Positions 30,841-39,473 of a stretch of 64,000 bases of DNA are shown here, piece after piece. How positions within the stretch are numbered: position 1 is the first letter of the stretch; every line of letters starts with the position of its first letter. The DNA lies in the NCBI RefSeq assembly GCF_005049045.1, contig NZ_SUPK01000005.1, forward strand, positions 332,594 through 396,593, read 5' to 3'. The notes beneath the pieces were generated by a model. That model made no database searches, was not told the DNA's origin, and worked only from the letters and a program-made list of their open reading frames with translations. Source of the DNA: Cohnella pontilimi (GTDB lineage: Bacteria; Bacillota; Bacilli; Paenibacillales; Paenibacillaceae). The position numbers and the translations under genes are program-made.

Positions 30841-31592
30841 TATTTGGAACTGAGGTAATGCTCGATGCCGTCCAATATCCGTTCGAGACCGAAATCAAAA
30901 TCATTATCGACGGTGTGATCTGCCTCATTTTCCCCAGTATACGCACCGGACATCATAACCGGATGCAAGTTCGGAAAGCGATCCTTCGTCACCAGTTGTT
31001 TCAGGGCGGTGCTGTAATCCGTTCCGCTGAAAGCTTCCGGGCTGCTGCCCGCTCGAATGGCTCTTTCCATATCCCGAGCCAACATGCCGGTTGCGCGCGC
31101 ATAACTGCTTAACAGAAGGATAATGGACATTTTCTCGCTGTCGTGGAGACGGAGTCCCGCCATAGCCCCTAGCACCCAATCCACCATCCGAAGGTTGTTC
31201 GGCGTCAAGGGGACTCCTGAAATCGGAATATCTCCAAACCAAGGATGCTCCCGGAACACCGGCATCGTAATGCGAACATACGTCCGAAGATTATCCCGCC
31301 AGTTCTCCGCCTTATCTGGGAGATCTATATAAGACACGGCTTCCTGCATCAACAACAATAAGTCGTCCTTGCTGGGAATGTACCTATAGAGGGACATCGT
31401 GGTAAAACCCAGCGAAGCCGCAACCCGGTTCATGGAAACGGCGGATAACCCCTCCTTGTCCGCAATGGAAACCGCCGTATCCACGATTTGTTCGATGCTC
31501 ATTTCACGCTTCGGCCCCCGCTGAGGCTGCTTGACAAGCCCCCAACTCATCGCCACTCCCCGCGGCAGCTTTGCCTCTATATCGCCTTCCAT
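30840..31592 (-). CDS. TetR/AcrR family repressor
   Basis: This is a 250-residue regulator. The N-terminal HTH domain (about 30-80: IVDTAVSIADKEGLSAVSMNRVAASLGFTTMSLYRYIPSKDDLL) is typical TetR. The C-terminal part fits the TetR_C_1-like ligand domain of about 150 residues. ATG 31592 has GGGAGGA 9 bases upstream on the minus strand; the frame extends to 31655 without a ribosome site. It is divergent from an ABC exporter pair, and two short dyads lie between, so it probably represses that exporter and itself. Confidence 0.9.
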   Translation of the reverse strand: MEGDIEAKLPRGVAMSWGLVKQPQRGPKREMSIEQIVDTAVSIADKEGLSAVSMNRVAASLGFTTMSLYRYIPSKDDLLLLMQEAVSYIDLPDKAENWRDNLRTYVRITMPVFREHPWFGDIPISGVPLTPNNLRMVDWVLGAMAGLRLHDSEKMSIILLLSSYARATGMLARDMERAIRAGSSPEAFSGTDYSTALKQLVTKDRFPNLHPVMMSGAYTGENEADHTVDNDFDFGLERILDGIEHYLSSK

Positions 31593-31647
31593 GGTGTAAG
31601 TCCTCCCAAATGTCCGATATCTGCTAAATTCATCCCAAAAATAATCC

Positions 31648-31701
31648 TTGCACAATAACTGTATACGGAATATACTGTGTATGCAACATACTGTTTATTG
31701 T
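31648..31701 (+). promoter_or_regulatory. Exporter promoter with two operator-like dyads
   Basis: TTGCAC (31648-31653), 17 bases, TATACT (31671-31676). The dyad GTATACGGAATATAC (31661-31675) covers the -10 and a second, GTATGCAACATAC (31679-31691), covers the start region. A wider ACAATAA/TTATTGT pair (31652-31658, 31695-31701) encloses them. Likely binding sites of the divergent TetR protein. Confidence 0.65.
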
Positions 31702-31724
31702 GTAAACAGAAAGGAGATCGAAAA

Positions 31725-32609
31725 ATGATGACAGCAGCCATTGAGATGAAAGGACTGCGCAAAGCATTCGGTCAACATAACGTATTGGACGGGATTGACC
31801 TTTCGGTTCCGGCCGGGTCCATCTTTGCACTTCTTGGCCCGAACGGTGCAGGTAAGACGACGATAATCAACATCCTTTCCACGTTGGTCACTCCGGATTC
31901 GGGAAGCGTACGGGTAGCCGGTCACGATATCACCGAGAAGGAAAGTGTAAAAAGGTCCATCAGTCTGACCGGCCAGTTCGCCGCGGTGGATGAGGTGCTA
32001 ACCGCAGAGGAGAACCTGCGCATGATCGGCAGGCTTTCCGGACTTACGAAAGCGGAGGCACGCATAAGAGCGGCCGAGCTGTTGGAGATCTTCGATCTCA
32101 CAGCATCAGCACGCAAAAGAGTGAAAACTTTTTCGGGAGGCATGCGCCGTCGGCTGGACTTGGCGCTAAGTCTAGTGGTAAACCGGCCGATTCTATTCCT
32201 CGATGAACCCACCACAGGTCTGGATGCCCAGAGCAGACGGGCATTGTGGGATCATATCCGGCAGCTTGCCCGGAATGGCGTTACGGTTTTCCTCACGACG
32301 CAATATTTGGAGGAAGCAGATCAATTGGCGGATGCCATTGCGGTAATCGCCGGCGGCCGCGTCGTAGCGGAAGGAACGGCGGATCAATTGAAATCCCGCA
32401 TCGGCGGTGAAGTCGTTGAGCTTCGAGATCAGCAGGATGAAATCATTCGTGAGATCCCGGCCGGCAGCAGCATACGGGAAGTCAAAAAGACCATTGACGA
32501 GTTGGTCCTCACCGCTCCTGAGGGATCGCGGATCAACATTCGCAGACCGAGCATGGAAGATGTATTTGTGGCTTTGACGACTCAAGAACGGGAGGAATCC
32601 GCCATATGA
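31725..32609 (+). CDS. ABC transporter ATP-binding protein, drug-export type (DrrA-like)
   Basis: The ATPase has 294 residues. Walker A GPNGAGKTT lies near residue 38; the FSGGMRRRLDLALSL signature and Walker [13 protein letters not shown] are intact. A C-terminal domain of about 80 residues follows, as in DrrA/CcmA-type ATPases that work with ABC-2 permeases. ATG 31725 has AAGGAG at 8 bases; the annotatable frame extends upstream through the operator region but lacks a ribosome site. Its stop overlaps the permease start as ATGA. The substrate is unknown; antibiotics or lipophilic drugs are usual for the family. Confidence 0.9.
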   Translation: MMTAAIEMKGLRKAFGQHNVLDGIDLSVPAGSIFALLGPNGAGKTTIINILSTLVTPDSGSVRVAGHDITEKESVKRSISLTGQFAAVDEVLTAEENLRMIGRLSGLTKAEARIRAAELLEIFDLTASARKRVKTFSGGMRRRLDLALSLVVNRPILFLDEPTTGLDAQSRRALWDHIRQLARNGVTVFLTTQYLEEADQLADAIAVIAGGRVVAEGTADQLKSRIGGEVVELRDQQDEIIREIPAGSSIREVKKTIDELVLTAPEGSRINIRRPSMEDVFVALTTQEREESAI

Positions 32610-33394
32610 TCGCTCAAATCAAACCGGCCCAATCGGCATCTGTCGGTGCCACCCATGCGGTTTTCATTCAACGGAGCATTCTTCACAGCGTGCGCAACAC
32701 GGAGGCCTTGATCATGGCTATCATGCTTCCGATCATGCTCATGCTGCTCTTCACCTACGTTTTTGGAGGCGCCCTTGATCCGGGCGGCAATTACGTCAAC
32801 TATGTGGTGCCGGGCATTATTCTTCTCTGCGCAGGATTCGGATCTTCGAGCGCTGCGGTCGATGTGGCCGGAGATATGACGAACGGTATCATTGACCGGT
32901 TTCGAACGATGCCAATTCGCAGTATGAGTGTGATTGTAGGACACGTGATTGCGAGCCTCGCCCGAAATCTCGTCGCAACCGCCGTCGTGTTCGGCTTGGC
33001 TTTGCTCGTAGGGTTCCGCCCATCTGCCGGCTTTGTGGAGTGGCTCGCCGCAGTCGGTGTGATCACCCTCTTCATACTCGCCATTACTTGGCTCTACGCG
33101 GCCATCGGTCTCGTCGCCGGCAGTCCGTCGGCCGCGAGCGGCTACGGATTCGCCCTGCTTTTTCTCCCTTATCTTTCAAGCGCATTCGTTCCGACTCACA
33201 CGATGCCGGCCTGGCTGCGTGGAGTAGCCGATAACCAGCCCATCACGCCGATCATCGAGACGATTCGCGGGCTCCTAACAGGAAGCCCCATTCATGACTC
33301 CGCTTATTGGGCAGTCGGATGGTGTGCACTCATTCTTGCCGGATCCTATTTGTGGGCTTCTTGGAGTTTTCATCGTAAGGCAGGACGAAGATAA
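32606..33394 (+). CDS. ABC-2 type transporter permease (DrrB-like)
   Basis: The 262-residue protein has six predicted membrane helices, beginning at AIMLPIMLMLLFTYVFGGAL. An ABC-2 signature-like RFRTMPIRSMSVIVGHV precedes the middle helices. It forms the membrane part of the exporter with the upstream ATPase, to which it is coupled by a 4-base overlap. Confidence 0.88.
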   Translation: MIAQIKPAQSASVGATHAVFIQRSILHSVRNTEALIMAIMLPIMLMLLFTYVFGGALDPGGNYVNYVVPGIILLCAGFGSSSAAVDVAGDMTNGIIDRFRTMPIRSMSVIVGHVIASLARNLVATAVVFGLALLVGFRPSAGFVEWLAAVGVITLFILAITWLYAAIGLVAGSPSAASGYGFALLFLPYLSSAFVPTHTMPAWLRGVADNQPITPIIETIRGLLTGSPIHDSAYWAVGWCALILAGSYLWASWSFHRKAGRR

Positions 33395-33411
33395 CAGCTA
33401 TATGAATGATC

Positions 33412-33444
33412 AGGCTACCCATCAAAAATGATCGGTAGCCTTTC
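33412..33444 (+). terminator. Terminator-like hairpin after exporter genes
   Basis: AGGCTACC (33412-33419) and GGTAGCCT (33434-33441) are followed by only three T residues. Confidence 0.5.
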
Positions 33445-33505
33445 AACTATTCCGCTATAATATAGGAGAAATAACTGAGATTAACACAATGGAAGGTGAT
33501 GCATT

Positions 33506-34006
33506 TTGAGTTACGCAGAAGTAATAGATGATTACAAAAGCCAACTCATGCGTTATTCCATCGACCAATTAAGATACATATCCGAGCCGGGAGTTTGGTC
33601 TCTCGGCCAAATGTACGATCACATGATCCTTACTGCGCTTGACTATCTCGATCAAGTGCAAAGTTGTGCATCCGCTAAAGTAGAGCAACGGCTGGGAAAG
33701 ACGGAGGCCGGCGATCAATTATTTAAAGCGGGTTCATTCCCTCCGATAAAAATCAAATTGCCGGACGGACCTGAGAATTCCCCCAGTAATTCGGAAACCG
33801 TAGATGACCTTATGCGCGGTCTCGATTCGGTGCTGAAGAGAATGTCTGAATGGGAGGGAAAGGTAGATGCGGTAACCCCAAACTATAAAGTCAGACATGA
33901 CGGTTTTGGGTGGCTCACCGCACGGGAGTGGTTCGATTTAGTCGGGATGCATTTTCGCCATCACTTGCGCCAGAAGAGTGAACTGGAACAGAAGCTTCGG
34001 GTATAA
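33506..34006 (+). CDS. DinB-like (DinB_2) superfamily protein
   Basis: The small helical protein has 166 residues. The metal-ligand histidine pattern of the DinB/YfiT superfamily is visible: YDHMILTALDYLDQV near residue 38 and GMHFRHHLRQ near 151. Family members are metal-dependent thiol transferases or uncharacterised stress proteins. TTG start with AAGGTG 7 bases upstream. The next gene, a VOC protein, starts 31 bases later and is probably co-transcribed. Confidence 0.75.
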   Translation: MSYAEVIDDYKSQLMRYSIDQLRYISEPGVWSLGQMYDHMILTALDYLDQVQSCASAKVEQRLGKTEAGDQLFKAGSFPPIKIKLPDGPENSPSNSETVDDLMRGLDSVLKRMSEWEGKVDAVTPNYKVRHDGFGWLTAREWFDLVGMHFRHHLRQKSELEQKLRV

Positions 34007-34037
34007 ATTTCTCTATAAAATGTTAAGGGGTGTAGGC

Positions 34038-34427
34038 ATGCGGACATTAGGGTCGATGAATGTGGATGTGATCACGTTGTTCGTGGAAGATTTAAAAGGG
34101 ACGAAGACGTTCTATCAAAAAGTATTTGGCTTGTCCGCCGTATATGAAGACGAGGCTTCTGCGGTATTCAACTTCGGAAATATGAGCATTAACCTTCTGG
34201 ATATTACCGAATCATACGAACTGATTCATCCGGGCACGGTCGCAAGCCGAGAGTCCGGATCTCGTTTCCAGTTTACCATCCGGGTGGACGATGTGGATGC
34301 AGTATGTCATGACTTAAAAACACGCGGCGTTGCTCTACTTAACGGTCCAATGGACCGGCCCTGGGGAATACGCACTGCTTGCTTCGCTGACCCGGCAGGA
34401 CATATTTGGGAGATTGCGAGCAATTGA
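34038..34427 (+). CDS. VOC superfamily (glyoxalase/bleomycin-resistance-like) protein
   Basis: This is a 129-residue two-module beta-alpha-beta-beta-beta protein. The opening VDVITLFVEDLKGTKTFYQKVFGL and the closing GIRTACFADPAGHIWEIA are diagnostic of the vicinal-oxygen-chelate fold. The closing glutamate (in HIWEIA) is a usual metal ligand. Substrate unknown. ATG 34038 has AAGGGG 7 bases upstream; the frame also opens at ATG 34020. Confidence 0.85.
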   Translation: MRTLGSMNVDVITLFVEDLKGTKTFYQKVFGLSAVYEDEASAVFNFGNMSINLLDITESYELIHPGTVASRESGSRFQFTIRVDDVDAVCHDLKTRGVALLNGPMDRPWGIRTACFADPAGHIWEIASN

Positions 34428-34442
34428 ACCCATAGAGAACGG

Positions 34443-34477
34443 AAGGCTGCCGAGGTTCATCGCTTGGCAGCTTTTTT
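34443..34477 (+). terminator. Rho-independent terminator
   Basis: AAGGCTGCCGAG pairs with CTTGGCAGC, followed by six T residues. Confidence 0.8.
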
Positions 34478-34554
34478 GTGTCTTCTTGAGGGATTTCGAA
34501 AATGAATGACGTAGTACTATACAGAAAGAACATGTGGTGCGAAAGGGAGAAAAA

Positions 34555-35124
34555 ATGGACACAGAAGAACAAGTCCTGGTGGACGCCTTACGTAACCACC
34601 GTACGATGGCGCTCGAACGATTAATGGACCAATTCGGGAACAGTGTTTACGGGCTCGTGAGCCGGATTTTGGCTGGAACAGGCCGTGTCGAGGATACGGA
34701 AGAGTGTGTCAGCGATGTATTCGTAACAGCCTGGAGACGGATCGACCAATTCGATTCGACAAGAGGTACGTTAAAAACGTGGTTATTGGTGCTAGCCAAA
34801 TACATCGCGTTGGATGTCAGGCGAAAACTGTTGCGACAACCTGGAACCGTTGAAATTGATGCCAGCGAGAGTTCAGGCGAAAACATAGAGGAAGCGGTCC
34901 TTTCAAAAGAAGCCTCCATGGAAATGAGGAACATGGTCAACGCCCTGACGGAGCCGGACCGTACGATATTCTACAAAAGGTATTTTTATTATGAATCCGT
35001 AGAGCAAATTGCGAAAGCACTCGGTATTACCAATAAAGCCGTGGAAAACCGTCTTTATCGTATACGTAAAGAGTTCAAAGAGAAGCTCCAAGAAAGGGGG
35101 ACTGGCATCAAGCATGCAAAATAG
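34555..35124 (+). CDS. ECF-type RNA polymerase sigma factor
   Basis: The sigma-70-family protein has 189 residues. Region 2 (about 25-95: NSVYGLVSRILAGTGRVEDTEECVSDVFVTAWRRIDQFD) and region 4 (about 125-180: YESVEQIAKALGITNKAVENRLYRIRKEFKEKL) are both present, with no region 3, as expected for ECF factors. ATG 34555 follows AAAGGGAG. It overlaps the next gene by 11 bases; that gene encodes its likely membrane anti-sigma factor. Its target promoters are not evident. Confidence 0.92.
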   Translation: MDTEEQVLVDALRNHRTMALERLMDQFGNSVYGLVSRILAGTGRVEDTEECVSDVFVTAWRRIDQFDSTRGTLKTWLLVLAKYIALDVRRKLLRQPGTVEIDASESSGENIEEAVLSKEASMEMRNMVNALTEPDRTIFYKRYFYYESVEQIAKALGITNKAVENRLYRIRKEFKEKLQERGTGIKHAK

Positions 35125-36499
35125 GGACGAAGACAAGTGGCTGTTCGATTGGACGGATAGTGAGGATCCGCAGGAATTGAAAGGCTTGAGCTCCGTTCAG
35201 CCTGACGAGGAAACAGGGCCGGATGATAAGGCTTGGCATCGGATGAAAAAAAGGACGTTCGAGAAATTGGGTTATCCGGAACGGGAGAACGATTTACAAG
35301 CTAGCGAACCGTTGATGCAAGAGAATAGACGATCTCGACGCAGGGTCGTCGGAAAGTGGTTGGCCGCCGTTAGCGCTGCTGCAGTCATCTGTATGCTTCT
35401 CATATCCATTTCTCCCGACGTTCAGGCGCAATTGAAAAAGGCGCTGCAATTCATTCCCGGCTTCGGCTACGTTCAACAAAAGGACGATTCCGCACAACCG
35501 GTATTTGTTCTCCAAAAACCGGTGGAATTCCAAGGTGAATACGACACCGTTACGATCGACGGGCTGGTCATCCGGAGTACCGGCGGGGAAATCGCCCTCA
35601 GTGGCGACGATCTCTCGGACAAAACAGACGACAGTATTATTCTCAGTACAGCACATGGCGAATATGAGTTTAAGCGAGGTTCCGCAAGCTGGGGAAGTGG
35701 GGGGCCTTGGGAGGCCGGATATTATTATCAGGGACAAATCCCCATTACTGCGCTTAGTCAAGTTAAGTTGCGATTCGGCAATTCTGTCGTTCCTCTCGAT
35801 CTGGAAGAGGCACAAAGTGCGGAAAATATGATAAGCTTCGGCCCAAGTGACACACAAAACGGCATTCGGATTACCGGAGTGGTCACCAGGCTCGATGGAC
35901 AGCGCGTGAAAGTAAACCTCCTTACACAGCTTCCCCAGCTGCAGATCGTGGATTCTTTTAGTAAAGAGCCGATTACTGGGGAGCAAAAACTCGAAGTGAC
36001 AGACAGTAATGGGAAGATGTACGAAGTACTAAAGGATATAGGTTTCGTGAAACCGAGAGACATCCTTTTTGACGATTCAACAGGAGGTGCGGAGCATTAC
36101 ACACTGACCATCCCTTATATCAGGGTCGAGGACATGGGAGTGCAGCATGAAAAAGTCACGCTGCCTGTTCCTCAGCAAGGGTCGCAAAATATTCATGTTA
36201 CAAGTGCGCTTGACGGATTTCCTGTTGATTTCACTCAAGTAGAGCGTGTAAATGAACGAACTGTGCGGGTGTCTGTCGATGTTCATTTCGACGCTGCACA
36301 ATCCAAAACACTGCAGAGTTATAGACTCTTTGATCAGGATGGTTTCGGCATATCCCATACCTCAAAGATCAATGAGCAAACCAGAGCCTTAGAATTTGAA
36401 TGGCTGGATGTAGAACCGGGACAGAAAGAAATCACTTTCTACATGGGCGAGCCGCAAATCGTGATTAAAGGACCATGGATACTCCGAGATCTGCATTGA
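35114..36499 (+). CDS. Membrane anti-sigma factor with DUF4179-type extracellular region
   Basis: The protein has 461 residues. A charged cytoplasmic N-terminus of about 80 residues would bind the sigma factor. A single transmembrane helix lies at about 81-100 (KWLAAVSAAAVICMLLISIS). A large outside part follows, starting SPDVQAQLKKALQFIPGFGYVQ, typical of DUF4179/DUF5643 proteins. The role as anti-sigma factor is inferred from topology and from the 11-base overlap with the ECF gene. AAAGGGGG lies 13 bases before ATG 35114, somewhat far. Confidence 0.8.
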   Translation: MQNRDEDKWLFDWTDSEDPQELKGLSSVQPDEETGPDDKAWHRMKKRTFEKLGYPERENDLQASEPLMQENRRSRRRVVGKWLAAVSAAAVICMLLISISPDVQAQLKKALQFIPGFGYVQQKDDSAQPVFVLQKPVEFQGEYDTVTIDGLVIRSTGGEIALSGDDLSDKTDDSIILSTAHGEYEFKRGSASWGSGGPWEAGYYYQGQIPITALSQVKLRFGNSVVPLDLEEAQSAENMISFGPSDTQNGIRITGVVTRLDGQRVKVNLLTQLPQLQIVDSFSKEPITGEQKLEVTDSNGKMYEVLKDIGFVKPRDILFDDSTGGAEHYTLTIPYIRVEDMGVQHEKVTLPVPQQGSQNIHVTSALDGFPVDFTQVERVNERTVRVSVDVHFDAAQSKTLQSYRLFDQDGFGISHTSKINEQTRALEFEWLDVEPGQKEITFYMGEPQIVIKGPWILRDLH

Positions 36500-36527
36500 G
36501 TTTTAATACTCAGAAAGCCCAATAACA

Positions 36528-36560
36528 CAGCCTGCCGGCGCCAACCGGCAGGCTGTTCCG
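36528..36560 (+). terminator. Hairpin after the anti-sigma gene
   Basis: A perfect 11-bp stem (CAGCCTGCCGG / CCGGCAGGCTG) with a 6-base loop but hardly any T-tract. Confidence 0.55.
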
Positions 36561-36677
36561 CTAACATCAAATGTAGAATTTCCCAGTTTGGCTAAGCGAT
36601 GTGATACTATAAGGTCATATTGCTATGCAGTCAAGCGACGGCATTAAAATCACAGCCAGGGTTATGGGAGCGTATGT

Positions 36678-37529
36678 ATGAAGTTACTTAAAATGATGTA
36701 CCCGGTTATTTATTTCGGTATGCTGTTTGGAGTACTATATCATTTTGATTCTTCTTGGCCTTCTTACGTAATTGCGTTACTACTTCCCGCTTACTACGGC
36801 ATTCGGACAATCTACCACTTCATTATTTTTCGAGATTTTGGCAAAATGATTCACGAAATCACAAATAAATATGAATCGACTTTTAATCCGAATGATGCAG
36901 CCGCTTCAATAGAAGACCTGCTGGCAACGGTAAATAAACGTCAGCCGGTTAAGGATGTACTGAATATACATAGAGCAAGTTATATCAGTAAAAGCGGTAA
37001 CTTCTTAAAGGCACTTGAAATTTTAAAAAAAATGAATCCGAATAAGCTGGTCACCGAGGAACTGAGGATTTCTTACTTTATCCAACTGATTTACGTGCAT
37101 TTCATGCTGCGGAATTTTACTGAAGCCGCGTATCTAATAAGACGGCATCGAGCCTTCATGAATGAAGGCAGCGAGAATAAAATCGTAAAAGAAGGCGTAT
37201 TGTTCTTATCAGCCATTCGAGATTACTTTGACGGAAAATTGGAGAAGAGCAAAGTTAAGCTGGTTCAAGCGATATCCACAAAACAACAAGGCGAATCGAA
37301 AGAACCCCCGATTGTGCTGCACTATTTTTTGGGACTCATTTATTACCGACAGAGAAACAAGGAAGAATCGATTCGTTACTTTGATCAAATTAGCCGGTTT
37401 CCACACTATCAATATTACGCGACCCATGCAGGTAAGTATTTAAAATTGGCAGCGGCGGAAGAGTGGGATTCGGAAGAGATTGCTGAGAAGCCGGACTTAG
37501 ATTTTTTCTTAAAAAGAAGTGCCGGATAA
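36678..37529 (+). CDS. Membrane-anchored TPR-like protein of unknown function
   Basis: I do not recognise a specific family. The 283-residue protein begins with two hydrophobic helices (about 8-22 and 28-48). A cytoplasmic region of repeated helical pairs reminiscent of tetratricopeptide repeats follows (ASYISKSGNFLKALEILKKM, YVHFMLRNFTEAAYLIRRH, YFLGLIYYRQRNKEESIRYFDQI). A scaffold or adaptor role is plausible. The gene is clearly more AT-rich than the core genes and uses AAA, ATT and TTT codons heavily, suggesting recent acquisition. GGGAG lies before ATG 36678. Confidence 0.65.
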   Translation: MKLLKMMYPVIYFGMLFGVLYHFDSSWPSYVIALLLPAYYGIRTIYHFIIFRDFGKMIHEITNKYESTFNPNDAAASIEDLLATVNKRQPVKDVLNIHRASYISKSGNFLKALEILKKMNPNKLVTEELRISYFIQLIYVHFMLRNFTEAAYLIRRHRAFMNEGSENKIVKEGVLFLSAIRDYFDGKLEKSKVKLVQAISTKQQGESKEPPIVLHYFLGLIYYRQRNKEESIRYFDQISRFPHYQYYATHAGKYLKLAAAEEWDSEEIAEKPDLDFFLKRSAG

Positions 37530-37556
37530 CAACAGACAGGCTGCCGCATGAGGAAT

Positions 37557-37584
37557 AACGGATGCCGCTGCGGCATCCGTTTTT
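37557..37584 (+). terminator. Rho-independent terminator
   Basis: AACGGATGCCG and CGGCATCCGTT pair over a 3-base loop, followed by T residues. Confidence 0.85.
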
Positions 37585-37613
37585 ATTTGTACAATTTCTT
37601 TTGAGGGGCATCT

Positions 37614-38351
37614 GTGATGAGGAAAAGAAAGAAAATTAGGGATCTCCTATACATAAGCGGCGAGCATCAGACGAAATGTTTTTATTCTTACGGAATCGAA
37701 TTCCGTGAGTTTATGAACTGTGTACCCAATAGTCCGGAGAATCTGTTACTGCTGAAACATAGCTTTCACCATGCACAGTGGAATCAACATTCCGGCTTTG
37801 AGTATGTGACGAAGCAAAATCTTCATGATTTGATCGAGGATGATGTTTATGGCTATGGCGACTTTTGCTGGGTCGATTTTTCAAACGAGCAGGACTTGGA
37901 TGGGTTAACCGACAAACAAATCGCGGAATTATTGTTTTTTGCTCATCGTGCTAAACCTTTAAATCAAATACCGATGAGAAGATTTGCCTATTATGCGCAT
38001 GATGACGGTTGGTTCAACAAGCTCTATGTTACGGAGCTGGATGATTATAAAAATCTTTTAGCCAGAGTGATTGCATTGAAACTTCAGAAGTTAACCGGGA
38101 GAAAATTTCACGATATTCCGATTGAACTTTCTTCGGTACTTCTAGAATGCACGAGAGACGGATTGTTCATCGATTTATCGAGAGTAATCAAGAGTACAAC
38201 TGAATTAAAAATACCGATTACCGCGATCGGTCATTACACGGATATGGATAAAGTAAACGACTTTCGGGAGGAAATAAAGGATTACAAGGCTTGGTTAGTA
38301 TATTCGAAAAAGTCATGGAAGCTCATCAAGGAAGACTACCTTAGCGATTAA
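37614..38351 (+). CDS. Hypothetical protein, AT-rich gene
   Basis: The 245-residue soluble protein has no signal, membrane helix or motif I can assign. It is rich in aromatic and acidic residues, with a conserved-looking block around DDVYGYGDFCWVDFSNEQDLDGLTDKQIAELLFFAHRAKPL. GTG 37614 or ATG 37617 can start it, after GAGGGG. Base composition is as AT-rich as the preceding gene, so the two may have arrived together although a terminator separates them. Confidence 0.55.
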   Translation: MMRKRKKIRDLLYISGEHQTKCFYSYGIEFREFMNCVPNSPENLLLLKHSFHHAQWNQHSGFEYVTKQNLHDLIEDDVYGYGDFCWVDFSNEQDLDGLTDKQIAELLFFAHRAKPLNQIPMRRFAYYAHDDGWFNKLYVTELDDYKNLLARVIALKLQKLTGRKFHDIPIELSSVLLECTRDGLFIDLSRVIKSTTELKIPITAIGHYTDMDKVNDFREEIKDYKAWLVYSKKSWKLIKEDYLSD

Positions 38352-38434
38352 TGCGATATATTTCTAATGGAGTCCGACGTTCGACTGGGTTATGATAAAA
38401 CAAGTATATGGCAAACGAAAACGGGGTAGCAAAC

Positions 38435-38908
38435 ATGAAACCTGTAATCCGTAGTCGTTGGCTCCGAGCCTTTATCTGGCTCACTACCGTCTTGTATGGA
38501 GCTGTTCTCATATACCTTCTATTCATCCGGGATCGCAGACACATCGTGCTCAGCCACCCGAATATCCTATCGTGGGACCGGCCGTATGCGAACTTGATTC
38601 CTTTCCGCACGATCGACGGCTATTTATATCATTCCGATCTTTATAACTTCGATGTTTGGTTTCAAGTGTTTTTCGGGAACCTCGTATTGTTCCTGCCGTT
38701 CGGTTTCCTTGCTCCATTGTTGAGCGGGTGGATGCGGTCTTTTCCCCGATTCTTCATCGTGTTGCTGCTCGTCCTTCTCGGGGTGGAACTGATCCAGAAG
38801 TTCACGTTCACCGGAGCTTTCGACGTCGACGATATCATCTTGAATTCCATTGGCGCGATTGTCGGATATATCCTTTCCCGGTTGATATTTAGATCGGCGA
38901 AAAGTTAA
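38435..38908 (+). CDS. VanZ-like family membrane protein
   Basis: A protein of about 157 residues with four hydrophobic helices (near 10-28, 72-92, 97-115, 130-150 of the ORF). The VanZ hallmarks NLIPFRTI, FGNLVLFLPFGFLAPLL, ELIQKF and FDVDDIILNSIGAIVGY are all present. VanZ proteins raise teicoplanin resistance by an unsettled mechanism; most chromosomal members are uncharacterised. ATG 38435 has ACGGGG 8 bases upstream; ATG 38408 would add nine residues. Confidence 0.88.
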   Translation: MKPVIRSRWLRAFIWLTTVLYGAVLIYLLFIRDRRHIVLSHPNILSWDRPYANLIPFRTIDGYLYHSDLYNFDVWFQVFFGNLVLFLPFGFLAPLLSGWMRSFPRFFIVLLLVLLGVELIQKFTFTGAFDVDDIILNSIGAIVGYILSRLIFRSAKS

Positions 38909-38920
38909 GGACGTGAAGAG

Positions 38921-39454
38921 ATGGTTCCTGACAATCTCTATCATTACAGCGAAGAGCCGGATATTCTACGGTTCGTGCCTCGCCCTGTATCCAGCGACCC
39001 TACGGGACCTGCGCTGGTGTGGGCGATCGACGAGACGCATGCCGTGAACTATTGGCTGCCGCGCGAATGTCCGAGGGTAATTTATCGCCAATCGCCAAAA
39101 GTGAGCGAGGAGGACTTGGGCCGTTTTTTCGGCTCCTCTTCTGCTGACACGGTAATTGTGGTGGAGTCAACCTGGCTGGACACGATTCGTTCAACCCGGT
39201 TATATGAATACCGTTTAGACAGCCACGGCTTCGAACTGCGAGATGAGACGGCGGGTTATTATATTTCACGCCATCCCGTCGAACCGCTGTCGGTGCAGCC
39301 GACAGGAGATCTTCTATCGCGTGTCCTGTCCCGCCCAGATGTGGAGCTTCGGTTTGTTCCCGAGCTTCATACGATTCGGAATGCGATCCTGTCATCCAGC
39401 GTGGATCGGTTTTCCATCATTCGTTTTCGGAATGCAATGCCGAAACAAGTATAA
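38921..39454 (+). CDS. DUF6886 family protein
   Basis: This 177-residue soluble protein resembles the DUF6886 family. The opening LYHYSEEPDILRFVPRPV and the block VWAIDETHAVNYWLPRECPRV are the recognisable parts. No catalytic role is established. Twelve bases separate it from the VanZ gene, and the next gene starts 19 bases later, so the three probably form an operon. Confidence 0.65.
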   Translation: MVPDNLYHYSEEPDILRFVPRPVSSDPTGPALVWAIDETHAVNYWLPRECPRVIYRQSPKVSEEDLGRFFGSSSADTVIVVESTWLDTIRSTRLYEYRLDSHGFELRDETAGYYISRHPVEPLSVQPTGDLLSRVLSRPDVELRFVPELHTIRNAILSSSVDRFSIIRFRNAMPKQV

Positions 39455-39473
39455 CTGCGGGGAGAGCGGCCGC

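Noticed and set aside
31652..31665. Further copy of the TACAGTTA element
   Set aside because: AATAACTGTAT occurs here, but without inverted partner arms of that family. It is better explained as part of the TetR operator region.
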